The translations under genes and the position numbers were made by a program. Shown here piece after piece: positions 35,497-43,798 of a stretch of DNA of 64,000 nucleotides. This stretch comes from Nitrospirae bacterium MYbin6 (lineage in GTDB: Bacteria > Nitrospirota > Thermodesulfovibrionia > Thermodesulfovibrionales > Magnetobacteriaceae): positions 1 to 64,000 of the forward strand of contig PEAC01000007.1 in NCBI GenBank assembly GCA_002753305.1. Reading direction: 5' to 3'. Below the pieces are notes generated by a model, which was not told the DNA's origin, ran no database searches, and was given only the letters and a program-made list of their open reading frames with translations. The stretch's first letter is position 1; each line of letters begins with the position of its first letter.

Positions 35497-35626
35497 ACGG
35501 GGCTATCGCCGACCCACCGGCAAACACTATTAACAGTCCCATCAGGAGCAGCACCAGGATCATTGGCAGAAGCCACCACTTTTTTCTGACCCTTAGAAAA
35601 TCCCACAATTCCTTTAATATACCCAT
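35477..35626 (-). CDS. DUF5989 family small membrane protein
   Basis: A 49-residue protein, read directly from the minus strand. It opens MGILKELWDFLRVRKKWWLL and continues with a single hydrophobic segment of about 20 residues and the ending SAIAPFVYTLF. This matches the DUF5989 pattern that accompanies SxtJ and NodU/CmcH-type carbamoyltransferases. A GGGAGG sequence lies 11 bases before the ATG at 35626. It overlaps the SxtJ gene, so the two are probably co-translated and may form a small membrane complex. Confidence 0.8.
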   Translation of the reverse strand: MGILKELWDFLRVRKKWWLLPMILVLLLMGLLIVFAGGSAIAPFVYTLF

Positions 35627-35686
35627 TAAATAAAATACCTCCCGCTATTCTTTAAATTGCCAATGCAGTTAACTCAGTTTAATCCC

Positions 35687-35791
35687 ACTGGATTCCCGCT
35701 TTCGCGGGAATGACAGGCAAGGCAGGACAAAGAACACCTGAATTTATCATTCCGCCCTTGTCTGTCATTCCTGCGAAAGCAGGAATCCAGT
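35687..35791. repeat. REPIN-like inverted pair of REP sequences
   Basis: A hairpin-forming element ACTGGATTCCCGCTTTCGCG (start of 35687-35715) is followed about 48 bp later by its inverted, slightly different partner (35763-35791, ending GGAATCCAGT). The core is the widespread GGATTCCCGC...GCGGGAATGACA-type extragenic palindrome mobilised by RAYT transposases. It lies in the gap between the carbamoyltransferase and DUF5989 genes. No RAYT gene is in the window. Confidence 0.8.
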
Positions 35792-35812
35792 TTCTTATCA
35801 TTGTCGATTTCA

Positions 35813-37681
35813 TCAATCCAGCCCAAACTCCTCTTTCCAATCCCTTTCCTCGTGCCAGGGGTTCTGCCGAGTTTTATCAAAAATAAAATTACCCATCACC
35901 AGGTAGTCCATCTCCGTTCTCATAAAGCATCTGTATGCGTCTTCGGGAGTGCAGACTATAGGCTCGCCCCGGACGTTAAAGCTGGTGTTTACGATTACGC
36001 CATATCCGGTTTTCTCTTTAAACCTGCCGATAAGTTTATAGTATCTGGGGTTGGTCTCCTTATGGACGGATTGAATCCTGGCCGAGTAATCCAGGTGCGT
36101 AATAGCCGGCAGGTCAGACCGGACATGGTAGAGTTTTTCTTTTATGGAGAGGTTTTCATAATTATCAGGCCGTGGATTTGTCCTTGCGGCAACCACATCA
36201 GCCACGAAGAGCATGTATGGGGACGGGGTCTTTGTCGTAAAATACTCGGGCATATCCTCAAACAATACGGAAGGGGCAAAGGGCCTGAAACTCTCTCTGA
36301 ATTTGATTTTCAGGTTGAGCCTTTTCTGCATTTCCGTGTCGCGGGCATCGCCGATGATGCTTCTGTTGCCAAGAGAGCGCGGGCCCCACTCCATTTTTCC
36401 CTGAAACCAGCCGATTACCTTGCCCTCGGATAGGAGCCCTGCGGTCTTTATGGCCAGGGCGTCGAAGTCGTCGTAGTAAGTATATGGGGCATTGTATTTC
36501 CTGGCGGTCTGGCCGATGTCTAAGTCGCTGAACTCGGGGCCAAGGTATGACCCCTGCATGTCGTCAACGGCAACGTTGACATTGCCGTTTTTGGAGCGCT
36601 GGTTTTCGCCGTAGATGTAGTATGCGGCGTAGGCGGCCCCAAGCGCGCCGCCGGCATCTCCCGCTGCCGGTTGAACCCAGATATTGTCGAACACACCGGC
36701 AAGGGCGAGTTTGGCGTTTGCAACGCAGTTTAGCGCCACGCCTCCGGCCATCGCAAGATTTTTTGAGCCGGTAAGCCCTTTCGCCGTCTTTCCCATTTTA
36801 ATAACCGTGTCTTCGGTTATTTGCTGAATCGCCAGGGCCAGGTCACAGTGGCACTGTTGAAGTTCAGCCTCCGGCATTCTTCGCGGAAAGCCAAACAGGC
36901 CTTGCCACAAGGCCTCGTCAACCATGGTGAGGGCAGTTGCGTAACGGAAATAGTCCTGGTTGAGCCATACGGAACCATCCTCTTTGACATCTATAATGTT
37001 TCCATAGATAATGTCCATGTAGTTTTTCACTTCTTGTGAACCATGCCTGCCATATGGGGCCAGACCCATGAGTTTGTATTCGCCGGAGTTTACCTTAAAG
37101 CCGAGATAATATGTAAAGGCGGAGTATAGAAGCCCCAGTGAATGGGGAAATTTCATCTCTTTAAGCATCGTAATGTTGTTGCCCTTGCCATGGCTGATTG
37201 AGGCGGTTGCCCATTCACCGACGCCGTCGACGGTCAATATGGCGGCCTCCTCGAAAGGCGATGGGAAAAATGCGCTTGCCGCGTGCGATAAGTGGTGTTC
37301 AGAGAACAGAAGTTTGTCTTTATCGAAGCCACCGATTTGTGCCAGCTCGTCATGGATTAACTTTCTCAGAAAGAGTTTCTCTTTAATCCACACGGGAATT
37401 GCCGAGAGAAACGACTTAAAGCCCTTTGGCGCGAAGGCATAGTATGTCTCAAGCAGACGTTCGAACTTCAGAATGGGCTTGTCGTAGTATATGACGTTGT
37501 CAATTTTAGAAAGGCTAAGACCTGCATAATTGAGACAAAACTCAACCGCTTTCAGAGGAAAAGACGAGTCGTGCTTTTTGCGTGTAAAGCGCTCCTCATG
37601 AGCCGCGGCGACTATCCTGCCGTCAACTAATAGCGCTGCGGCCGAGTCGTGATAATATGCGGAGATCCCTAAAACGGTCAT
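35813..37681 (-). CDS. NodU/CmcH-type O-carbamoyltransferase
   Basis: A 622-residue enzyme that moves a carbamoyl group from carbamoyl phosphate, via carbamoyl-AMP, to a hydroxyl on a sugar, nodulation factor, antibiotic or similar acceptor. The N-terminal Kae1-like ATPase part starts GISAYYHDSAAALL and contains EERFTRKKHD, SHAASAFFPS, DGVGEW and GGVALNCVAN. The C-terminal part has GWFQGKMEWGPRSLGNRS and VNTSFNVRGEP. Its companions SxtJ and DUF5989 lie downstream and two SGNH-like proteins lie divergently, a set seen in polysaccharide or secondary-metabolite loci. The start codon is close behind an extended -10 promoter. Confidence 0.92.
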   Translation of the reverse strand: MTVLGISAYYHDSAAALLVDGRIVAAAHEERFTRKKHDSSFPLKAVEFCLNYAGLSLSKIDNVIYYDKPILKFERLLETYYAFAPKGFKSFLSAIPVWIKEKLFLRKLIHDELAQIGGFDKDKLLFSEHHLSHAASAFFPSPFEEAAILTVDGVGEWATASISHGKGNNITMLKEMKFPHSLGLLYSAFTYYLGFKVNSGEYKLMGLAPYGRHGSQEVKNYMDIIYGNIIDVKEDGSVWLNQDYFRYATALTMVDEALWQGLFGFPRRMPEAELQQCHCDLALAIQQITEDTVIKMGKTAKGLTGSKNLAMAGGVALNCVANAKLALAGVFDNIWVQPAAGDAGGALGAAYAAYYIYGENQRSKNGNVNVAVDDMQGSYLGPEFSDLDIGQTARKYNAPYTYYDDFDALAIKTAGLLSEGKVIGWFQGKMEWGPRSLGNRSIIGDARDTEMQKRLNLKIKFRESFRPFAPSVLFEDMPEYFTTKTPSPYMLFVADVVAARTNPRPDNYENLSIKEKLYHVRSDLPAITHLDYSARIQSVHKETNPRYYKLIGRFKEKTGYGVIVNTSFNVRGEPIVCTPEDAYRCFMRTEMDYLVMGNFIFDKTRQNPWHEERDWKEEFGLD

Positions 37682-37689
37682 AACGAAAT

Positions 37690-37698
37690 ATTATAGCA
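37690..37698 (-). promoter_or_regulatory. Extended -10 promoter of the carbamoyltransferase gene
   Basis: The minus strand reads TGC-TATAAT (37698-37690), an extended -10, ending eight bases before the ATG at 37681. The -35 is poor, as is usual with extended -10 promoters. There is no Shine-Dalgarno, so a leader of only about two bases is predicted. Confidence 0.55.
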
Positions 37699-37764
37699 TA
37701 TAATTGATTTTTTGCGTAGGCCATTTTCATATAGAATCTTAAACCAGAGCAACCCTGGCTCAAA

Positions 37765-37793
37765 TTGACAAACCAATACGTTTATATTACACT
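37765..37793 (+). promoter_or_regulatory. Promoter of the first SGNH-like gene
   Basis: TTGACA (37765-37770), a 17-bp spacer and TACACT (37788-37793). The same sequence context, TTGACAAACC followed by TTTATATTACACTAC, recurs upstream of the second SGNH-like gene at 39351, so the promoter was duplicated with the gene. Confidence 0.6.
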
Positions 37794-37831
37794 ACTGTGC
37801 ATGTTTGAGATTATGCGCGGCGGTTATATTA

Positions 37832-39331
37832 ATGTCCCGATATAAGAAAATACAAAAGCAAGCATTGCTCTATGCATTCCTGGTGTTTGCGGTAATTGCC
37901 TTTTTCGAGCTGTCCTCTTATCTAACATACAAAGCAATATACAAGTCATGGATGTCCTTTGGCAAGTTGCGCAAAGAGCGCCGGCAATACGTATCCACTG
38001 GTGTAGCAGCCGATAATAAGAGCGCATCTGCTATAGAAACTGTATATTTGCTGCACCCCTACTATGGCTATGTGATGAATGAAGGAGACACTGAGCTATT
38101 TAAAAAATACGCGGCAAAAGGCGACAGAGACACGTACGGATTTTACAACAAATACAGTCCAGTTCAGAAAAGAAGCGTCGATAAGCTATTGGTTGGCATC
38201 ACCGGCGGCTCGGTAGCCATGATTATGGCGATGTCGTATGAAGGTGTATTGGTAAAACTCCTGAGTGCGATTCCACAGTTCCGTGGCAGGCAGATAATGC
38301 TTATAGACCTGTCGCTGGGGGGATTCAAGCAACCGCAGCAACTGTTTTCCGCCTCTGATATAATTGCACATGGCGGCCAATTTGACATTCTGATCAACAT
38401 AGATGGATTTAACGAGATAGCCCTTCCGGCAGCCACTAACATCGGCCATGGTGTGCCCTTTCATTTCCCACAGAACTGGAGGCTGCTGGCGGAGCGCATG
38501 TCGTCAAAAAAAGAGGAACTCTTAATGTTGCAAATAGAGCAGGCTAAAGAGCACAGAAGGCACATCTCAACGGTGTTTTCCGCATGGCTTCCTTCACACA
38601 CGGCTACGGGTAATCTGCTCTGGAGGGTCCTCAATGCCAAAGACAATCAAAAGGTGGCGTCATATGAGGCGATGCTGGCTAACATAGTAACCGCCGCAGG
38701 TGTAAGGGAGATTCGCCAGATACGCTCGACTCAGTGCAGGACTGCTTTTCTTGGGCCAGAGTATAAGCATATAACCGTACGCAGTCTCTATATAGACATC
38801 GTAAGGCACTGGCAGAGAAACTCCGTTATGCTAAATAACGTGATAGCAAACCAAGGGGGTATGTATTTTCAATTCCTTCAGCCGAATCAGTATTATACCG
38901 GCAGCAAGCCTATGTCCGCGGAGGAGGCGGCGGTGGCGGTAAGCGCGGCGTCCCCATATAAAAAAGAGGTCGAGCGAGGCTATCCATATATGCGCGCCGG
39001 GGGTGCAGGGTTACAAAACGCTGGTGTTAATTTCACCGATTTGACGCTCATCTTTAAACATGTCAAATTTCCGGTCTACCTTGATGCGTGCTGCCATTTT
39101 AATAAAGAAGGTTATGACATTTTTATTGCCTCCATAGTGGATACTATAGCGAAAACAGTGGCCACAAGCGGTTTGAGCCCCACGCATGTTGTCCCGATTG
39201 AAAAGATAGACAACAACCTGGATTTCATGCTGGATAACCTCATGCGCTATACACTGGACATTAATAACTATGACGACGGGGCAAACACACCCGCTGCAAC
39301 ACCAATGCCGCCCGGTACCGCGATAAAATAA
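37832..39331 (+). CDS. Membrane-anchored SGNH-hydrolase-like protein, copy 1
   Basis: A 499-residue protein with one N-terminal membrane helix (about residues 10-30) and a large, probably periplasmic, SGNH-like domain. Block I appears as GITGGSVA, block III as NIDGFNE, and block V as DACCHFNKEGYD, giving the Ser, Asn and His of an SGNH esterase/acyltransferase fold, though spacing is unusual. ATG 37832 is chosen because it matches the start of its tandem paralogue and opens the membrane helix. Its place beside the carbamoyltransferase set suggests glycan or lipid decoration, for example acetyl transfer or removal. Confidence 0.78.
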   Translation: MSRYKKIQKQALLYAFLVFAVIAFFELSSYLTYKAIYKSWMSFGKLRKERRQYVSTGVAADNKSASAIETVYLLHPYYGYVMNEGDTELFKKYAAKGDRDTYGFYNKYSPVQKRSVDKLLVGITGGSVAMIMAMSYEGVLVKLLSAIPQFRGRQIMLIDLSLGGFKQPQQLFSASDIIAHGGQFDILINIDGFNEIALPAATNIGHGVPFHFPQNWRLLAERMSSKKEELLMLQIEQAKEHRRHISTVFSAWLPSHTATGNLLWRVLNAKDNQKVASYEAMLANIVTAAGVREIRQIRSTQCRTAFLGPEYKHITVRSLYIDIVRHWQRNSVMLNNVIANQGGMYFQFLQPNQYYTGSKPMSAEEAAVAVSAASPYKKEVERGYPYMRAGGAGLQNAGVNFTDLTLIFKHVKFPVYLDACCHFNKEGYDIFIASIVDTIAKTVATSGLSPTHVVPIEKIDNNLDFMLDNLMRYTLDINNYDDGANTPAATPMPPGTAIK

Positions 39332-39350
39332 TCTCATCCTCCTGGCCAAT

Positions 39351-39381
39351 TTGACAAACCCATCTGTTTTTATATTACACT
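39351..39381 (+). promoter_or_regulatory. Promoter of the second SGNH-like gene
   Basis: TTGACA (39351-39356) and TACACT (39376-39381) with a 19-bp spacer, a duplicated and slightly lengthened version of the promoter at 37765. A further TATAAT at 39413-39418 lies nine bases before the ATG and could give a nearly leaderless second transcript. Confidence 0.5.
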
Positions 39382-39427
39382 ACGGAGTATGGCAGAGGTA
39401 ACGCGCGGCGGTTATAATTAACAAATA

Positions 39428-40927
39428 ATGTCCCGATTAACGAAAATACTAAAGCAGACGCTGCTTTACGCATTCTTGGTGTTTGTGCTGACAGCCTTTG
39501 TAGAGCTGTCCTCATATGTTACGTACAGGATGATTTACAGGTCATGGATGTCCTATGAGCGGCTTGAGAATGAGCGCCAATACATAATCAAATCCATACA
39601 CACGGCACCCGATAATAAGAGTATATCCATTGCCGAGACGTTTTATTTACTTCACCCCTACTATGGGTATGTGATGAATGAAGGAGCCGGTGAGCGTTTT
39701 CAAAACGTGTTCAAGGCCAACAGAAATGGCCATGGCTTTTTTGGCAAATCCAGTCCCGTGCAAAAAAGAGGCGCCGATAAACTCCTTGTAGGCATCACTG
39801 GTGGCTCTGTCGCCGCTATAATGGGGGTTATGTCGGAAGATACCCTGGTGAAACGCCTCAGTGAAATCCCACAGTTCAAGGGCAGGCAGGTAATCCTTAT
39901 AAACCTCGCCCAGCCGGCATTCAAGCAACCTCAGCAGCTGCTTGCCGCCTCCGATATTATCTCACAAGGCGGGCAGTTTGACATCTTTATCGATATTGAT
40001 GGATTTAACGAAATAACCCTTCCTATTGCCCACGATAACCTTGGACAGGGGGTGCCGTTTTATTTCCCGCAGGACTGGAGGGTCCTGACGGAGAGAAAAT
40101 CGTCAAAAAAAGAAGACATCGCGGCGGCCCGAATCGAGCTGGCCAAGGAGCACCGCCGAGACACCGCGCTGATGTTCACCGCATGGCTGCCTTCGCACAC
40201 CGCCACGGGAAACCTGCTATGGAAAGTCATGGACTCAAAAGATGAACAAAAAAAAGCAGACCATGAGACGGCACTGAAAACACTCGTAACCTCGGGCGGC
40301 ATAAGGGAGTTTCGCCAGGTACGCTCGACACAGTGCAGGACCTCGTTTCTTGGGCAGGAGCAGCACTATAAAATGGTGCGCGACCTCTATATAGAAATCG
40401 CAAGGCACTGGCAGAGAAACTCCATTTTATTAAACAACCTGATTACAAGCCAGGGGGGGATGTATTTTCAATTCCTTCAGCCGAACCAGTATTTCCCTGG
40501 CAGTAAGCCCATATCGGCGGCCGAGGCAACGGTTGCGTTAAGCGATTCGTCCATATATAAAAAAGAAGTTGAGCGTGGCTATCCATATATGCGTGCCGGT
40601 GGGGCCGGTTTACAAAAGGCGGGGGTTAATTTCACCGACTTAACCCTCATGTTTAAGGATGTCAAGACACCGGTCTACTCCGACACCTGCTGCCATTTCA
40701 GTAAGGAGGGTTATGACTTTATAGTCAACTCAATGGCCGATACGATAGCTAAGACCGTGGCAGCAGGGGGGGACAGATTAAAATCTGTCCCCATAGAACA
40801 AATAGAGACCGACACCTCTGCCTTCACACCTGACAACCTCAGGCGCTATACGCTGGACGCTAAAGGCTATGACGACGGGTCAACCACACCAGTGAAGCAG
40901 CAACAAGCTGTACCTGGCGCGCAATAA
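39428..40927 (+). CDS. Membrane-anchored SGNH-hydrolase-like protein, copy 2
   Basis: A 499-residue tandem paralogue of the preceding gene, with the same N-terminal helix (LLYAFLVF), GITGGSVA, DIDGFNE and DTCCHFSKEGYD motifs and long identical stretches such as GGMYFQFLQPNQY and YPYMRAGGAGLQ. The candidate catalytic residues are kept in both copies, arguing that both work. The two may act on different acceptors. Its end almost touches the convergent ftsK gene (4-bp gap). Confidence 0.78.
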   Translation: MSRLTKILKQTLLYAFLVFVLTAFVELSSYVTYRMIYRSWMSYERLENERQYIIKSIHTAPDNKSISIAETFYLLHPYYGYVMNEGAGERFQNVFKANRNGHGFFGKSSPVQKRGADKLLVGITGGSVAAIMGVMSEDTLVKRLSEIPQFKGRQVILINLAQPAFKQPQQLLAASDIISQGGQFDIFIDIDGFNEITLPIAHDNLGQGVPFYFPQDWRVLTERKSSKKEDIAAARIELAKEHRRDTALMFTAWLPSHTATGNLLWKVMDSKDEQKKADHETALKTLVTSGGIREFRQVRSTQCRTSFLGQEQHYKMVRDLYIEIARHWQRNSILLNNLITSQGGMYFQFLQPNQYFPGSKPISAAEATVALSDSSIYKKEVERGYPYMRAGGAGLQKAGVNFTDLTLMFKDVKTPVYSDTCCHFSKEGYDFIVNSMADTIAKTVAAGGDRLKSVPIEQIETDTSAFTPDNLRRYTLDAKGYDDGSTTPVKQQQAVPGAQ

Positions 40928-40931
40928 AAAC

Positions 40932-43007
40932 TTAGTTGGAGACGAAGTCGCGGGGCTTGCCGGCCCCCTTTGTAGGGCCTATGAGGCCGTCTGCCTCCAT
41001 TATTTCCACAATCCTGGCCGCGCGGTTATATCCTATCTTAAAGCGCCGCTGTATTGAAGAGATGGAGACTTCGCCTATTTCGCGGGCATATTTTATGACG
41101 TCACGATAGATTTCGTCCTTGTCGTCGGCAGAGCCGCCATCTGCTGAGGCCTCCTCCACGACTAACGAGTCAAAAAACGTATAATCCGGGGCGCCTTGTG
41201 CCTTAACGTAATCAACCACCGCCTTAATCTCCTCCTCGGTGACGAACGCACCGTGGACTCTTTGAATCCTGGCCCCCGGGCTTAGGACGAGCATATCACC
41301 ACGCCCAAGGAGTTTCTCGGCCCCGTGGGTGTCTAAAATAGTCCTCGAATCCACCTTGGACGATACCATAAAGGCAATTCTTGAGGGAAAATTGGCCTTG
41401 ATTATCCCCGTTATGACATCGACCGAGGGCCGCTGTGTGGCCACGATAAGGTGCATACCGGCCGCCCTTGCCATCTGAGCAAGGCGCACTATCGAGTCCT
41501 CCACGTTTTTAGCCGCCGTGAACATTAAATCCGCAAGCTCGTCTATTATTATCACAATATAGGGCAGCTTGTCGTCTTCGGCAACGGAGGCGTTGAACAT
41601 CTCAATGTTCCTTGCCCCTTGTTCGGCTATCAGCCTGTAGCGCCTTTCCATTTCGATGAGCATCTTTTTCAGGGCCTCAGAGGCCTCCTTCGGGTTGGTA
41701 ATAACGTTTGAGACCAGGTGTGGAATCCCCTCATAGATGGAAAGCTCGAGGAGTTTCGGGTCTATCATCAGCATCTTTACCTGCGAGGGTTTGGCCTTAT
41801 ATAAAATGCTCATAACCATGGAGTTAACCGCCACGCTCTTGCCGGAGCCGGTTGTGCCGGCAACCAGCAGATGGGGCATTCGCGCAAGGTCCTCCACTAT
41901 GGGATTGCCGTAGATGTCTTTGCCCAGCGAAAGGGTGAGGAGCGAGCTTTTCTTTGTGAACTTATCTGCCGCAATGATTTCCTTCAGACATACGATGTTT
42001 CTGTGCTCGTTGGGGACTTCTATGCCAATGGGGGTTTTGCCCGGGATTAGTGAGACCCTGACCTTTATGCCTCCCATGGCGCGCCCGAGGTCGTCGGACA
42101 ATGCCACAACTTTGCTGATTTTCACGCCCGGGGCCGGCTCAAACTCATACATTGTGATTACCGGGCCGGGGTGGGCCTGAGAGATCTTGCCCTCGACGCC
42201 GAAATCGGATAGTTTTTCGCGTAAAATTGTGGCCGCCCTTACTAGTTCATCCTTCGATATGTCCCTGTTTTGCCCCTGCGAGGCGCTTAACAGTTCTACC
42301 CCTGGGAGTATGTAGCGGTCATCTCTGATATCAGGGGGCCGTTGCCTGATTTCTCTTTCTATATGTCTGTCTTCGTGGTGGGGTTCGTCATGAGTGTGGT
42401 CGATTATTTTAAGATCAACTGCTTGCTCTTCCTGCGTACCAGGGCCAACCGCGGCCCTTACAGGCTCATGTTCTTTGTTAATCGGGGCGTCGGGGCCAGT
42501 CTGTCGCATAAGCAGCGACGACGCCTTAAGCGGAAGCATCAGTATGATTGAGGTACACAGGGCGGCAAGGCTTATCAAGAAGGCCCCTACCACGGAGAAA
42601 ACCGCCTTCAACATATAGGTAATGGCGCCTCCAACAAGCCCACCCCTGATAGTATCAGTATCGAATATCTCCGAGGACAGCGCCAGCACCATTGAAAGAG
42701 ATACGGTGAAAAGTATCATCCCCGCGACAGTTTCGCTCCTTTTTACGGCCCCAATCAGCCTTCTTATCCCATAGATGAATGCCACTACCGGTATAATAAA
42801 CGAGGACGTCCCTATGATTGAAAACACGGTATCTGAAAAATACGCACCTGCGATACCGGCATAGTTTTGTGCCTGCATGTCCGTGTAGGTAAACGGTGAG
42901 GGGTCCCATTTATTGTACGTAAACAGGCTTATAGCGCTAAAGGCGGCAAACAGGGCTGCCAGTATGCCCCTTAGCTCAGTTTTCTGATTATTTACGGCTT
43001 CAGCCAT
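40932..43007 (-). CDS. ftsK: DNA translocase FtsK/SpoIIIE
   Basis: A 691-residue septum-located motor that pumps chromosomal DNA during division. It has four N-terminal membrane segments (about residues 12-175), a short charged linker, the RecA-like motor with Walker A AGTTGSGKS and Walker B VIIIDELADLM, and the C-terminal gamma winged helix (about 625-690, ending ISSIQRRFKIGYNRAARIVE) that reads KOPS-like sequences. It is of the short-linker SpoIIIE/FtsK type. Its start overlaps the uppP stop by 16 bp, so it is the last gene of the rnj-uppP-ftsK run. Confidence 0.95.
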   Translation of the reverse strand: MAEAVNNQKTELRGILAALFAAFSAISLFTYNKWDPSPFTYTDMQAQNYAGIAGAYFSDTVFSIIGTSSFIIPVVAFIYGIRRLIGAVKRSETVAGMILFTVSLSMVLALSSEIFDTDTIRGGLVGGAITYMLKAVFSVVGAFLISLAALCTSIILMLPLKASSLLMRQTGPDAPINKEHEPVRAAVGPGTQEEQAVDLKIIDHTHDEPHHEDRHIEREIRQRPPDIRDDRYILPGVELLSASQGQNRDISKDELVRAATILREKLSDFGVEGKISQAHPGPVITMYEFEPAPGVKISKVVALSDDLGRAMGGIKVRVSLIPGKTPIGIEVPNEHRNIVCLKEIIAADKFTKKSSLLTLSLGKDIYGNPIVEDLARMPHLLVAGTTGSGKSVAVNSMVMSILYKAKPSQVKMLMIDPKLLELSIYEGIPHLVSNVITNPKEASEALKKMLIEMERRYRLIAEQGARNIEMFNASVAEDDKLPYIVIIIDELADLMFTAAKNVEDSIVRLAQMARAAGMHLIVATQRPSVDVITGIIKANFPSRIAFMVSSKVDSRTILDTHGAEKLLGRGDMLVLSPGARIQRVHGAFVTEEEIKAVVDYVKAQGAPDYTFFDSLVVEEASADGGSADDKDEIYRDVIKYAREIGEVSISSIQRRFKIGYNRAARIVEIMEADGLIGPTKGAGKPRDFVSN

Positions 43008-43771
43008 ATCCCCGCTACGATTATTACAGCAAGGGCAAATCTGTAATAGACAAAAAACGTTAATGAGTATTTGCTTAGAAATTTAAGCAGCCACGAGATC
43101 GCGATTAACCCCGCGACAAACGAGGCAGCCACTCCGGCTATGAAAATCATCGGATTTACCGCCTCCGATTTCCCATGAAGCATCTGCACGCCATGCAACA
43201 GGGCCGCGCCGCCAACTATCGGCGTGGACATTAAAAAGGAAAAACGTGCGGCCGCCTCCCGCTTCATACCAAGAAAGAGTCCGCTCGATATGGTTATCCC
43301 GCTTCTGGAGACGCCGGGAATTATGGCTATTGCCTGCGATATTCCTATAATCACGGCATCGGAAACCGCCAGGTTGTCCATGCCGGTGAGCTTAGAGCCT
43401 CTTTTATCGGCAATGTACATAACTATGCCGATAACAACCAGGGCGGCCGCGATTATCCACGGGCTTCTGAGATTGGCCTCGACAAATTTGTCAAGCAGCT
43501 TGCCGGCAACTGCCGCCGGTATCGTTGCAATGGCAAGGAGCATCAGCAGTTTCTGTTTTCTCAGGAACAGCTCTACCCAGTCCCTGAAAAAAAACACAAG
43601 CAGCGATAACAACGTTCCTATATGGAGGGCTATATCGAAGGACATCGAGTTGATGGCGCCGCCCCAGCCCAAAAACCACGGCACTAAAATCAGATGGGCT
43701 GTGCTGCTTACCGGCAGGAACTCTGTAAATCCCTGTACAATTCCCATCAGAATCGATTGCAGTATTTCCAT
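42992..43771 (-). CDS. uppP: Undecaprenyl-diphosphate phosphatase
   Basis: A 259-residue membrane enzyme (BacA family) that recycles the lipid carrier for peptidoglycan and surface glycans by removing one phosphate from undecaprenyl diphosphate. The two active-site regions are present: GFTEFLPVSSTAHL (about residues 15-28) and PGVSRSG near 155-161. About eight membrane segments are visible. It lies 27 bp after rnj. Undecaprenyl phosphate is also needed by the membrane glycosyltransferases of this window. Confidence 0.95.
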   Translation of the reverse strand: MEILQSILMGIVQGFTEFLPVSSTAHLILVPWFLGWGGAINSMSFDIALHIGTLLSLLVFFFRDWVELFLRKQKLLMLLAIATIPAAVAGKLLDKFVEANLRSPWIIAAALVVIGIVMYIADKRGSKLTGMDNLAVSDAVIIGISQAIAIIPGVSRSGITISSGLFLGMKREAAARFSFLMSTPIVGGAALLHGVQMLHGKSEAVNPMIFIAGVAASFVAGLIAISWLLKFLSKYSLTFFVYYRFALAVIIVAGIWLKP

Positions 43772-43798
43772 GCAGCTCTCCTTAAATTACCACAGATC

